From Cylicocyclus nassatus (taxonomy: Eukaryota > Nematoda > Chromadorea > Rhabditida > Strongylidae), in assembly GCA_958299035.1 (NCBI GenBank), contig CATQJL010000112.1:55099140-55163139 (forward strand): a stretch of 64,000 nt of DNA, read 5' to 3'. The notes below the pieces were generated by a model, which was given only the letters and a program-made list of their open reading frames with translations, was not told the DNA's origin and searched no databases. Positions 1 through 11,090 of the stretch are shown here, piece by piece. Numbering within the stretch: position 1 is the stretch's first letter; each line of letters starts with the position of its first letter. The position numbers and the translations under genes were made by a program.

Positions 1-219
1 TTTCCATTAGTTTTTCGAGCTTTCTCAATGGCGTATTCATATTTCTGACAAACATTGGAAAATCAGTTGTTACTCTAAATCCGAAATAACTCATGAAAGC
101 AGCGGTGTACTGGCGTGCAATTTCCATACCTAGGGCTGGGCTGCAGCTTCGATCAACCCAGTTCAAGGTTTCTTGGCCTTCTTTCTGAGGCAAAATACCG
201 TTTTCAATGACTCAAAATC
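1..219. other. no gene recognised
   Basis: The first 219 bases show no open frame, repeat or motif that I can assign. The stretch directly precedes the arm of a MITE that begins near 220. Confidence 0.4.
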
Positions 220-397
220 CTTCTCGAAATTCCTACCGTAATCCTATAGTAATGAAGAGATGCTGATAAGTCGCTTCATACTGTAAATCTAAGTTGAACC
301 TCGCTCTAAAGAATGGTACCTCAAGCTAGGCAAAAGACATGAAAGCAAGAGATTTATTAACGATCAAACAGTGTGCACATCTTTTTGCGACACCCTG
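220..397 (-). mobile_element. one arm of a mariner-type MITE (family of 63.2-63.8 kb)
   Basis: The sequence from about 220 to 397 matches one arm of the complete element at 63,218-63,829. Shared blocks include CCGTAATCCTAYAGTAA, AATCTAAGTTGAA and TTAACGATCAAAC, and the end GACACCCTG is followed by TA at 398-399, as in the complete copy. The opposite arm is not found in the window, so this copy is truncated or its left part is too diverged to see. No coding capacity is seen. Confidence 0.6.
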
Positions 398-1727
398 TAC
401 ATATAATAAGTTGTCCAGAAAGTTTTGTCCGTTTTTTCAAACCGCTATAAAATGTGTACAATAAGAACCTGAATGAGTTTCAACATGCATTCGATGCAGC
501 TTTTCCTTCTCTTTCTCAGGGTTACATCCTCGAACCATAACCCTGTGCGCTTTTTTTGATAATTGTCACAATTCTTCACCTGTCATTTTTATCTGCTCAA
601 AGTTAAGCTAGTTTTCCAAAATTTCACTCCAATGTTCCGAAGTTGGTTAAGTATGGCACAAATAGAACAATTCTCGGACTACAAAGTGAAAATTTTAGAT
701 CCTTCTCTGCTGTTTTAGCTTAAAAAATTATTTCTTTGGAGGTCTCGATTTTTGGCAAAGTCATGGAACACGCAACTTCAGCAAAAACATGAAATCTTTT
801 GAAATTAATGCGAAATGAAACTTGATTGCTAATAAACAATAATTATGCAACATAACCAAGTTTAATTTGCTTTGAAAAATCAGCTTTTTGGAAATGTCGG
901 TAACTTTACGTGGTAGACGTAATCAAAAAGCCGCGGTTTTTCTTAAATAGATAATTATAACGTGTTTGATAAACGTGGCCCATGTAATCTAAATTAAACA
1001 CAATGTAGCCAAAAACTTGCTCTACATAGGAGTCACTAGCGCCCTCTGAAAACATAACGATAAGAATGTTTAAATTCAGAGAAGATTTGGCCTTAGTGCT
1101 GGACTGCTCAAAAAGCCATGGCGATAACATTGCAAAGACAGGGTAGATCAGAGAGCAAATATAGCTATAAGGAAGAGGATAAAAATTTGAATGAAATGAT
1201 ACCTACGTCCATGGAGGTGTTTTTGTTTGAGTGAGCGATGAAGAAAAACCGACAAAACTTCCGGAAAAACCTAATATTTGCTGTCAGAATTACAGAATAC
1301 TAAATTACCAAATGCAAACTGTGCTGAGGCACTGGGGGTTGTATGGAATATAGCTGGTGCAGGAGGGATGGAGCAGGTGTACATGCTGATTGCGAATTTT
1401 TGTTTCTAGAATTACCGATCACCCTCACTGATTTTCGCAAACTTTAAAAAACTCGGTGCAGAGGTTGGTTGAGCATTCCTGAAAGGAGCATTGATCAATA
1501 AAATTACCCATTCGGTCATCAAACCAATTTTTCGTAGATTTGTGAGAGTTTATAGAAGAGGAAAGGGTGAGTATGCTAATTTTAAACACATAAAGACAGA
1601 ACCGAAGTATAAAATTGGAGAGCGAGAGAAACCAGGCGATGCTAGCTAGTCGGTGCTCGGCACAAGGGCTCCGGCAATTTTTTTTGGATACCAAGTCCCC
1701 TCTAAATTTAAAACGGAGATACGACAC
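398..1727. other. no gene recognised; mariner-end-like sequence near 408
   Basis: At 408-432 there is a sequence resembling a mariner-family terminus (AAGTTGTCCAGAAAGTTTTG), but no matching second end was found. The rest is AT-rich with short open frames whose starts are mostly non-ATG and which show no splice context. I see no supported gene. Confidence 0.35.
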
Positions 1728-1863
1728 CTTCTACGACGTTTCACAAATGAATTGAATATAAATTACAAAACTAGAACAAAATATTAGGTCAATCCGAAAT
1801 GATCTAATATTTTGTTCTAGTTTTGTAATTTATATTCAATTCATTTGTGAAACGTCGTAGAAG
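1728..1863. repeat. perfect 59-bp inverted repeat (palindromic element)
   Basis: The arms 1728-1786 and 1805-1863 are reverse complements with no mismatch over 59 bp, around an 18-base spacer. The spacer edges (TTAGGTCA...TGATCTAA) are themselves nearly palindromic and resemble the outer end TGACCTAA of the adjoining element at 2732. The structure would form a strong hairpin. Identical arms suggest a young element or arm-to-arm conversion. Confidence 0.85.
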
Positions 1864-2732
1864 TAATTTCGCTTTTTTCAAAGGGGCATCACATTTGACG
1901 AAACAAAGTTTTTGAAGAGATCTTGATAGCATTTGATGCAGAATTTCATACTCTTTTTGAAAGTTATAAACACGTGGCAGCACAATTGATGAGCTCTAGG
2001 AAAATTAGATACCAAAATCTGGACCTATGCTTTTTGCCAAGGTCAAGTTTAACTATTTTTCAAAATTCTATATCAACGCTCCCATGAAGCCCAAGCACTA
2101 GTGGGTAGCGCAAACCCTACAGATCCAAAGCAAGTTTTTCTCCTTTCCATAAGTCGTCGTAATTTCTAAATAGAATTTTAATTGATGCTACGAATTTCCA
2201 TACATGGTCAACTCAAACCGTAGAACATCAAACGGTGAGCAGCTCGGACATCATTCGATGCAGCTTTTTCTCCTCTTTCCTCTTTCATAGCACTATCTTG
2301 GAAGTTTCAGATTCCGAAGATTTATTGGTGTCGATGCGAATGTGGCAGACGTATGCCTTCCAAGATCCAACGGTTTTAGTGAAAAATCTTTTAAGAAATT
2401 CTGGCGAGACATGGGAACGAGAAAAAAGTTGCGGCTTATCTTCTAAGCGTAAGCCCCAACTTGAGGATTGCTCTATCGAATCACTACTTGGTCTCTTTCG
2501 GAGGGTTGATATAAAAGTTTAGAAAGATTGTGAAACTTGAGCATCTCAAAAAGCATGGGTTGCAGATTTTGGTAATTTTCCAAGAGCTCATTGAATATGC
2601 TGCAACGAGTTTATAACCATTGGAAAAAAAATGAAGTTCTACATCGAATGCTATCAAGATTTCTTAGAAAACTTTGTTTCGTTAGATGTGGCGTTTCTTT
2701 GGAAAAAGCGAAGTTCTTTTGAAATGACCTAA
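1862..2732. mobile_element. non-coding element with long imperfect inverted arms
   Basis: Sequence from about 1864-2040 reappears inverted at about 2550-2732. Shared blocks include ACGAAACAAAGTTTT, ATCTTGATAGCATT and ATGCTTTTTG. The right end reads TGACCTAA. The left end is disturbed by, or fused to, the perfect palindrome at 1728-1863. The interior has no frame that looks like a transposase, so this is probably a non-autonomous element. Arm identity is clearly below that of the palindrome, so the two differ in age or origin. Confidence 0.6.
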
Positions 2733-2749
2733 CACAAAAACAGTCAGAC

Positions 2750-3893
2750 AGACGATGAAGAAGCCATTGTTGGTTGTTCTCAGCGAGAAGTCCTTCTACA
2801 GGTTTGTTGTGGGCGACTTTTATGCGAAAATCGGGATGCCACTGGAAGAGTAATATAGGGTCGGGAAGTTTGGATATGGACTAAACGAAAACGGCAACCG
2901 TCTTGTTGGGCTTCGCCGCCGCAACTTTTCCATGAAAATTCCATTTTCATGAAGAAAGAACATCGCCGATTCACATGAGAGTCGCTCAATGGAACGATTC
3001 ACGCGGAGATCGACCACATTCCCACTAACCGAAGGTGGAGCTTGCTTGATGTCTCAGTGGTTTCATCCTTCTGCAGTGAGACCGATCACGCCTCCTTCGA
3101 GCGAAGGTACGATTCAGTCAAGGCTGGAAAGTAGGTTTGTCACAGTGCCGCGAGAAGGAAGAAGGTCGTTTATGACGGTAACAGGCTGGAAGACTTAAAT
3201 CAAATTGTGACTGGCCCATCGAGGAAAACTCAACGTACGACTACGACCGGCTTCTGAAAGGATTGCAGCCTGCGGAGAGTGCGCCTCAGTGATATCTGAA
3301 AAGAATTTGGAACGCATTTCGAAGACGGAATTGCTCGAAAGAAGAAGATTTCTGAGGCAGGATCCGGATGCTACCCATCTCGAACGACTGATAGCCAACG
3401 CCAGTTGCAGAACAGCTTTGCAAGAGGATCTCAGGAAGTACAGGCAAGCCAAGATACTGGAAGCAGCCGAAGGAAGAGGAATTTTCAAGAAGTGCCCTTT
3501 CCCTTTAGAAGAGACCCTTGTAAATGTCACGTACTGCACGTAGTGCTGCACTATTAAACGAAGATGGGACTCCGACCTCTTCCGTACAAGATCGAATCTA
3601 TTGCGAAGAACTTCTACACCAACCTGTTCCGCTCATCAACACCCGTGCCGATGCCCGTTGTTTACAGTGGAGAAGTACCACCTCAAATTCTACCTGCTGA
3701 AGTGCGCACGGCGGTGCTCCAGGACCAGACCATTCGTCGAATTTCTGCGAGCCAGAGGACAACGTCTACACAAGATTTTCGCGTCGCACCTGACATCTCA
3801 CCCTCAGAAGGAGAAAATTCCCGACCCGTGGAGTCGCTTTGAAAACGACATCGTTCTCTTTTCTAGCAGTATCATTGAAGCAAGGAAGATGCT
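2750..3893 (+). pseudogene. RTE-type LINE, truncated copy with internal deletion
   Basis: This is a decayed copy of the RTE element found more completely at 38-41 kb, in the same orientation. From about 2783 it encodes the end of the apurinic-like endonuclease domain (the GDF-AKIG region), then the linker with frames such as SEKNLERISKT near 3297 and YRQAKILEAAEGRG near 3440. Near 3830 the sequence jumps from the start of the reverse transcriptase domain to the FADDIVLF-like region (about 3845), so roughly 560 bp including the RT core is missing relative to the other copy. Frames are broken in several places. It cannot encode a working protein. RTE elements are endonuclease-RT retrotransposons common in nematodes. 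Confidence 0.85.
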
Positions 3894-3945
3894 GATAGTG
3901 TATCAATATATTTTTTCTACTTAGTTTTCGAAACCACTTGGTCAT

Positions 3946-4500
3946 TCATGATTCATCACGCAACTGCACTTGGACGTTGAGAAAAGGCAGCCAGTTTCCG
4001 CGGAGCTTCTCTCGTGTGAAGTTTATACTAGGGGATTGGTTGCTTAGCAGATTGAAGCAAGTGTCTAGCTCGTCTTGTGCCGCGTAACGGCAATAAAGTA
4101 TTATTTTGCGCGCAAGTACGGGGCTCTCGATATTTGACATATAGGCATTGGCAACGACTGGTGCCCTTTGGCCCATCGCTAATCGCCTAATTTGCTTATA
4201 GTACTGCCCACACCATCGAAATATGCTGCAGTTAAGGCATCCTTTCAAAAGTACCATCACCTGCCGGATATCAAAGCCGTGTATGATATGGAACGAGATA
4301 TATATGGGATATATATGGAAAGATATATATGGAACAACATAAGATGGAACCAAGGTATTCGCACAATATCTCATAAACCGCTTCCATAGCCGCTTCGTTC
4401 GATACGTTGGTATATAATGAAGTGGCATCGAATAATTCGATGACACATCCTTTACTTAGTGGTGCTTTACTGACTTGCTCAAGAAACATGCTCGTATATG
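3946..4500 (-). pseudogene. Penelope-like element reverse transcriptase fragment
   Basis: The minus strand encodes pieces of a Penelope-like element (PLE) RT. About 4,480-4,370 reads LFDATSLYTNVSNEAAMEAV, and about 4,280-3,960 reads GFDIRQVMVLL, CSIFRWCGQYY, LAMGQRAPVVANAYMS and NWLPFLNVQVQL. The conserved CRYIDD catalytic motif is replaced by CRYAAQDELD through a small deletion. A short AT-rich repeat built on GATATATATGGAA (about 4286-4340) has been inserted between the two parts and shifts the frame. This copy is dead. Related copies lie at 21.8-24.0, 24.2-24.7 and 34.5-35.8 kb. Confidence 0.85.
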
Positions 4501-4739
4501 TTAGATGTAAATTAATAAATTATAATTTATATTCATGTAAAGGGCATTGTTAACGCTGACTATCATACTCACTCATAACGCAGCTGCAGCGCAGTCTGGT
4601 TGTTCGGTCTCTATATCTCGATCTGACAAAGTTGAAATCATGTTTTCGACATCTGTTCTGCCACTCCATCACATAGCTAAACTGAATCTATTGCCAAACA
4701 GGGCGTTTGGGCAGTTTTCAAAGACTTGATCTTTCAGAA

Positions 4740-4778
4740 AGCTCTGAGAAAGGCGGACGGACCGCTGAAACGTTGGCT
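4740..4778 (+). ncRNA. degenerate hammerhead-ribozyme-like motif
   Basis: The order stem I (AGCT / GGCT), CTGAGAA core, stem II (GCGG / CCGC with loop ACGGA), GAAA, C-GTT and closing strand matches a type I hammerhead with a very short stem III. The core has A where the catalytic G8 is expected (CUGANGA), so cleavage is doubtful. Penelope-like elements are known to carry hammerheads in their terminal repeats, and a PLE fragment lies just to the left, though on the other strand. Confidence 0.4.
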
Positions 4779-4799
4779 CACCGCGTAATAAAGTCTTGC

Positions 4800-5621
4800 T
4801 ACCAACCTTGGTCGACGCTTAAAGACTGTATAACAACTTGAGTCACAATGTCAAGGTTTATGACAATAGAGCACGAAATATCAATGTCCTCGAATTTGCT
4901 TCATAGCTTGCTTCATAACCGCAAAACTCTTATGCTTCTTCTGGGTTCAGACAGTTCACATCCAGGCAGCACGTTTACTGATTGAGTGATTTTTTTGATT
5001 TTTTTCATTATCTCTTCATATCTTCTCTTATCTTGTATTTTGAAAGGTCCGCATTCAGCAACGTTTATAGCAGAGAAAATCTGTAAGCATTTAAGTAATA
5101 ATGTACAGTCCTTAAGTCTAAGGAGTAAAATCGCAAACTAAGTCATTTTTTGCTTGGTCAACATACCACTAAGATGGTAAGTAACAGGAAGGTAAGGTTG
5201 AAAATTCTCATTCTTGTCGAAGTGACGTAAAGGCTCTGGAAAAAAATGTTGTGAGAAAGTAAGCGGTACTAGAGCATTCAAAACGAAGAGCGAAGAGGCT
5301 TCTTTGACACAACTTGACAAGGAGACAAATGATTTTCTGAGTGCAAGCATTTCACGAGGTTGTAATAATTTTGACTTGTCTGCTATGTAATCCTAGGCAT
5401 TTGTTAGAGACAATGTCACAGATTCTGTCAAAATAGAACCTCATGAAGTTGTGCACAATATACACAGCTCTCTCATTAACTACTTCGCTTTATGAGTGGT
5501 TCAACACTAAATTCATCAGCTTTTTTTAACAAAAAATATCGGTAGTTGCCTTTTTAGAAAAGAAGCAAATAAAGCTTGCGCTTGATCGAGTGCTACTCAA
5601 ATGTTTTCGGTTATTGATTCT
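4800..5621. other. no gene recognised
   Basis: The stretch is AT-rich unique-looking sequence. The open frames are short and lack splice or start context. Nothing further can be supported. Confidence 0.35.
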
Positions 5622-6434
5622 AAGTTGACACAAAAGTACCATTTTCAAATAAATTGAGCTGTTTTTGTTCTCCTACCAGACTTAGGGTAATTTCGATAGA
5701 GCGAAGCAAGCTCTACAAAAAGATCACCAAAGATACAACTAAGTCATATTTCAGATAAAGTTTGGACCCAAAAACCAAATTTTTTCACCTATCCTAAAGA
5801 TCGGATCTCTCTCCTTCCAAAAATTCCTTATAACCATCATCTACCCTAAGAATCGGATTTCTTTCCAGAAAGCTTCTATAACCTTCAAACTTGATCCATA
5901 TATAAAAGGACACATAGTAGTACCCAAAAATGTATTTGGTGGGTTTTTTCCGGTGCTCAAAATTGAGAAAAGATGATGTGAAATGGCAAAGTGCCTTTTT
6001 TTGGAGTTTTCTATGTAAAACTTGCTATTTCCCGATTAGAAAAGCACACACAGGGGTAAAGTTTCAAGATTATACTAAGTAAGGATTGTAGTATGCAATG
6101 ACAGTATGACATATGTGGGAGGGGCTGGGGGGAGGTGGAGGGGGGGGGGGGAATTACCACTTTTGAAGTATCTTTTTTTTTCGCTTTCTATGCGCGAAAA
6201 AAGTCCAGTAAAGACATATTTGAGTCTACTATGTCCCTACCTAAATAATGACCAAGTTGGATGTCCATGGGATTCTTTCTCGCAAAAAATCCATTTTCAG
6301 TCTTACATGGATGCGACTATTTCATAATTATTTTGTAAAGCTTGATCTGTTCTATCAAATGACATCCTAGGTTTACTAGAACAAAAACAGCTTAAATTAT
6401 ATGAGAAGAATTTATTTTGGGACAACCTGACACA
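5622..6434. mobile_element. mariner-type MITE, family B copy 1
   Basis: The left part (from AAGTTGACACAAAAGTACC, about 5624) and the right part (ending TTTTGGGACAACCTGA) are imperfect inverted arms. The copy matches the element at 35.9-36.7 kb, sharing CAAATAAATTGAGCTGTTTT, AGCAAGCTCTACAAAA and the central CTCCCACATATGTCA-type block in inverted orientation. The ends fit the mariner-like consensus GGTTGTCCCAAAA. A G-rich tract at 6132-6150 lies in the middle. No transposase frame is present. Confidence 0.65.
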
Positions 6435-6600
6435 TGCCGAAACTTTCTACCGCAATCCTACAGTAATGGACAGTGATATAAGTTGAAGTCGGTTCTACAG
6501 AATGATGTTAAAGATGGGAGGAAGACGTTACAAGAAAAATATTATCTAGCAACTAAACAGTGTGCCAATTTGGACACTTTAGTCTGGCGACCTAAGTTAT
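6435..6600 (-). mobile_element. arm fragment of the 63-kb MITE family
   Basis: About 6440-6590 (ACTTTCTACCGCAATCCTAC, AAGTTGAAGTCGGTTCTAC, CTAAACAGTGTG) matches the arm of the element at 63,218-63,829 and the fragment at 220-397, abutting the end of the family B MITE. It has no other arm in place. Confidence 0.5.
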
Positions 6601-7702
6601 AATACAACGTAAAAGGCAGTATTCACCGCGTCGCGACTTCACGCCATTCGAAGTATTTTGCAAATTTTGAGTTTCGCGTTTTCCTATGCTGTGTCTGTTT
6701 TCAATTTTAATTTTTCAGTAATCGTTTTTTTGGTTGTCGTAGGTTTTGGTATAGTTTCGGGCGTGATTGCATTACTGCTACTCATTCACCAGTTTACATG
6801 TTGTTGCGGAATGTTTCACTTCGCATCTGACGCAGCATATGCTTTGCATAAAAACTTCTAATGAGAATATCTTTCTGTCTACATGCTCTCAGATTGACCT
6901 TCTTTGGATCGCAGTACATACATTTAAAAAATGAAGATGAAACCAGACGAGCATTAAGTAAATTGAGCGATTGTCGATAATCTTCACTTTACCGCGGCGT
7001 CGAAAGAAGCGCATACGCGAAATTCAGACATTTTTTGACTTATTCATGTAAGTGCGTCTCCTGCGGCAGGCGCTGTAGTATAACGCTCATCCCCCATGTA
7101 GTAAAAATCTTTCGGAATCATTTCCGTTTCTATGGCCATCGAAATTTTACCATGTAAAAAATTGGCGAAGGGCTTCTATAGCGGTATAAAAGGATAGAAG
7201 AAATCCTTCCAGCTTTAAGGCTAGCACATATGCAGCATTATTTCGTGAGAAGATTTTTAGAGCTACAGTTGATATAGTACGTCAGAACATTAAATAAGCA
7301 CATTTTCTTGGCTAAAACCCATAAAGTACTGAGAGCTAAAGAATGGAAACGTTTTAGAAGATTTTTATGCTAAATAGATAAGCAGTTGAGAGAGATATTT
7401 GACGCTGTCTCAAAACTAGTTGGACTATCTTGAAGCTGCACATACTCATCGAAGATCACCGTCAAAAAGAGCAGGGCCAGGGTCAAGTGTGGGTTCAATA
7501 CGCCCAAGTGGGTGATTGTATAAGGTGTCAAAAAAGGCAAGGAGGGTGTCGTAATCGAGTGATAGCGAGAACGTGTTTGAGCGGTTTGTTCAGATAACTC
7601 CATTATGGAAATACAAGCACATAGATATCGACTTACTTTCGTATACTTACACCGTAACATGATAAGGGGACCCTACAAAACTAATGAGTAATATATCCAC
7701 AA
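6601..7702. other. no gene recognised
   Basis: A hydrophobic open frame at 6658-6861 begins with TTG, has no splice context and is not called. The rest shows no repeat or gene that I can assign. Confidence 0.35.
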
Positions 7703-8160
7703 TTGCTATGTCAAATAACCCGAGTTTGGACCAAGTTTGTGCGAATTCTGAAGTTTCCAAACGCTGAGCCAAATTCATTTTTGAACATGATTAACTTTGT
7801 TTCAAAACGAACTAACTACCTCTTTTGGCACTCATTACGAATCACTACTCTTTTTTACGCGTCTGGTAGCCTCATGGTCAAATATTCCGCCTCAAAAAAC
7901 CTACAAAGCGAGGATTCGAATTCAAAAATCTCTCCTTTCCTATTCTTCGCTTTTGATGGCTGTACTTTTATCAACTAATACTCACAAAGGAATGGTCAAA
8001 ATTCGAAGTGGTCAATCCCAGCAAGCCGTACACCGTTGAACACTCCATGGAGGGCTGATTACACAGCCTTCGGCACCTGCTTACTGGTCTTTTACACGAA
8101 ATTATGGCCCTCGATTCGTCGTGGGCTGCAGCAGCGCGTTAAAAGACTCGTCGCTCAGCT

Positions 8161-9404
8161 AGATGAAGCTAGAAGTGAAGCTGGATGCAAGGCGCAGTAA
8201 TAAGTGCAGAATCATAGGATGAAAGCCCTGAATTTTGCTTGCAAGTTCGGTTTTTTTACTTGATACTCTTTTGCAACCCATTCCCAATATCTGTATGTTA
8301 GCGCGAAATCCCTAACGCGCTCAAAAAGGTATTTGACATCTAAAGACGTCGAAAACTCATATTTTTTTATTATTCAGACTTCCTTGAGAATTGAGAATCA
8401 TCATGGTAAAAGTAAGAGTAAAAATGTTGTTGAATGGGAATGCAAGAACGAACAGAAACCAGCAGCAAGAAAGAGGAAGCTGAAATTACAAAAAAAACTG
8501 AAAGTACTCTGTTCTTGCACTCTCAAAATAAAAAATGAAGTTTCTGTCCTTAGCCAAGGTCCGGCACAGATGGTTTGGGGTCAAACTGGACTTCGTTTTT
8601 GGACTTAGAGGCAACGGGGATATCGTTTTTATAAGGTCCTGGAGGAAGCGCCAAAAAACCGACGAACTTGTCAGGTTTTACGAGTTGAACTTGTTCTTTC
8701 GCAAGCGCGCGAAATTTAAACGCAAGACTCAAACAAACAAATGGCTTGTTTACAGTGCACAAACAATCAGATGGCACCGAATTTCGGCTATATGTATACA
8801 ATACTACTCCAAAGTATATTATGTAAAAAGTTGCAGAAGCTTATTGTCCTAATATCCGTTCTCGAATTTGTTGGTTTCTAGACCAACACCAAACCAACTA
8901 GGGTTGGTTCGGAGCATAAATATCGAAGAGTTCACATAAGTTTTGGCCCTTTTGATTTGATTAGAACAGTCAAAAATTTATCACATAGTGAAGAGAGCGA
9001 ATCAAACCATTGCCTCTCCTCTTTTTTGAGCCAAAAGTAGTGTAAATTTATGCGTTGATAGATATTGCGCTCCAGTCACATACGGTGTCCTTTAAACTAT
9101 GTGGCGAAAAATGAATCGCCAGATTGTTGAGGCCACAGATTTGGTTGGCCAAGGAGGTTTTCGACATTCCGAGCACTAAAATGGTACTTTACCCAACAGC
9201 AGAGCCTTTAATCAACTCAAAATGTTTTCTTTTTGCTTTTTTGTTGTACTAGATAACGCTTTTTTCGCTTTTTTTGTTGTTATTTTGATTGAGTAAGCGT
9301 TTCTCTACTGATTTTTACGTCGAGAGGGACTTCGTAAATATTCGCGAAGTCATGCGAGACTTCGTTTTCAGAAAAGCTCCAAACCGCGTGCCGGGCCCTG
9401 TCCT
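8161..9404. other. interior of the 7.7-11.1 kb element, no gene recognised
   Basis: The frames at 8333-8852 have no recognisable domain. Nothing supports a gene here. Confidence 0.35.
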
Positions 9405-9646
9405 TAGGCCTCGGAAAGAGTTCACGCGATTTGATCGTCGCGATTCAATCGCTACAGACAAGTTTTACGAGTTCATTACGTGCCGATCTTCTTGCATTTC
9501 GGTTGTGATATTTTCCAACACGACTAATCATGACTAACTATCACAACCGAAATACAAAAAGATCTGCATGCAATAAACTCGTAACACTTGTTTGTAGCAG
9601 ATTGAATCGAGACGTTCAAATTGCGTGAAGTTTGTCCGAGGCCTTA
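9405..9646. repeat. foldback (inverted repeat) with ~108-bp arms
   Basis: TTAGGCCTCGG at 9405 and its inverse at about 9646 bound arms that share TTCGGTTGTGATA / TATCACAACCGAAA near the centre (about 9500-9555). The arms contain several mismatches. It lies inside the longer inverted-arm element and may be an independent MITE. Confidence 0.6.
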
Positions 9647-9933
9647 GATGTTAAATTATTTTTCTAGCCGCGTTAGGGCCTTCGCGCTAATACCATAGAT
9701 ATTGGTGATGGGTTGCAAAAGAGTAGCAGCAAAAGGGATCGAACTTGCAAACCAAACCCGCGGCTTTTATTCTATGACTCTGCACACTTGCCAGGGTCAT
9801 AACTTCGTACAGACCGATAAGCTGATCCCAAGGGCGGGTATGTAACAAGCCCTCCATGGAGTGATTAACGGTGCAGGGCTTGCTGGGATTGGCCACTTCG
9901 AAATTTGACCGTTCCCTTGTGAGTAAAGTATTA

Positions 9934-10845
9934 GGTTGTAAAGAAAGTTCCCGGGCACTTGCAAAATTTTCTCTCAAATCGCTATAACTTGAAGCAGATT
10001 GAATCTTTTTTGAAGCTACAAACTTCATTGCAAAGACATTTTGTCCACAACATATATTTGTCTTGCTGGCTTCTCAGCACCTCCCTGCGGCCCACCAGCA
10101 TGCGCAGAAGGGAAAAAGGTCGTCGCGGAAAGTGGCCTATTCGTGCAGGATTATCTCATGCCGGATGAGAGCTGGAGAGCCCAGATGCTATAGTCATATA
10201 GAGTTCTGCTAAGGCTATTATAGGGACCATTCATGTTTTTGAAGGACCACCTGCAAAAAAATTTTCCCCAAAAAGTTTGAAAAATCGACCATTTTTTTGC
10301 TCCCAAAAATGCACCATTTTTCGAGTAGGTGACTTTGAACTCTTCTAGTCCTGCACAGAAAATACCAAATCTTTGGCTACTGGGAACAATGTTGTGGTAA
10401 TGTCTTACACATCTTCTGGACCCAACACTCAGGCGCGGCGATCTCTGCAGAAGCGACGCCAGCTGCGAAAATAGTTGCAGTCAGAGGCAAGTTCGACAGC
10501 TTGTGATTTCTAAGCACAAATCGCAAAACTCGGCTGCAGCTGCGGGTCAGAAGTTAACAGGTTCCTCAATCAGATCACTCATGATTTGGACGAAATTCTT
10601 TGAACTGTACAATAAAATGGGCACAGAAGAAAAATTGGAAATTTTTATGGTGGGAAAGATTTTCTTTTTCGATGTCTAGGTGAAACACGTCTTCGCATCG
10701 ATAGAAATCAAAAGGCGTATTGAAAACCTCAGGCTTCCCTTCACTAAACAGTATAAAAAGCCTAGTGTCAAAGTCCGACCGAGCGCCGAAAAAATGCGCT
10801 TGAAGATAAAATTTTCAAAAGTGCACGGGAACTTTCTTTACAACC
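9934..10845. mobile_element. mariner-like non-autonomous element with TA target duplication
   Basis: The ends GGTTGTAAAGAAAGTTCCCG and its inverse match for about 36 bp with few differences. TA flanks both sides (9932-9933 and 10846-10847). It is 912 bp long. It is inserted into the right arm of the surrounding long-arm element; the opposite arm near 7976-7990 shows the uninterrupted sequence, so the empty site is visible in the window. No transposase frame is seen. Confidence 0.8.
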
Positions 10846-11090
10846 TAATAGATTAAACTACAACCGTCAAAAGCGAAAAATGGGACAAACGAGATTTCAT
10901 TGGCCTCTAATTCCACAGTTTGGAGGTTTCCTTGAACGGGATTTCTGAGGTAAGCAAAGGAGGAGTAGTACTTTGTACTGAGTGCCAAAAGAAATAAGGT
11001 CACCTTTGCAACAAATTTAATCATTTTTGATAATAACGATTTCACCCATGGTCCCAGTATTTGTAAACTTCAGAACCGCATATTCCACAA

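Larger units (their letters stand above)
7703..11090. mobile_element. non-autonomous element with ~450-bp inverted arms
   Basis: The left arm, about 7703-8160, reappears inverted at about 9690-11090. Shared blocks include the outer ATGTCAAATAACCC / GGGTTATTGGACAT, ATGATTAACTTTG, TTCGCTTTTGAYGGCTGTA and CACTCCATGGAGGGCT. The right arm is split by a mariner-like insertion at 9934-10845; without it the arms align throughout. The interior (8.2-9.7 kb) contains a smaller foldback but no transposase frame. The short peptides readable in both arms are arm repeats, not genes. Clear target duplications were not found. A third half-copy lies at 51.94-52.24 kb. Confidence 0.65.

Noticed and set aside
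6658..6861. Hydrophobic 67-residue frame
   Set aside because: It starts with TTG, has no splice or polyadenylation context, and the composition is AT-rich.
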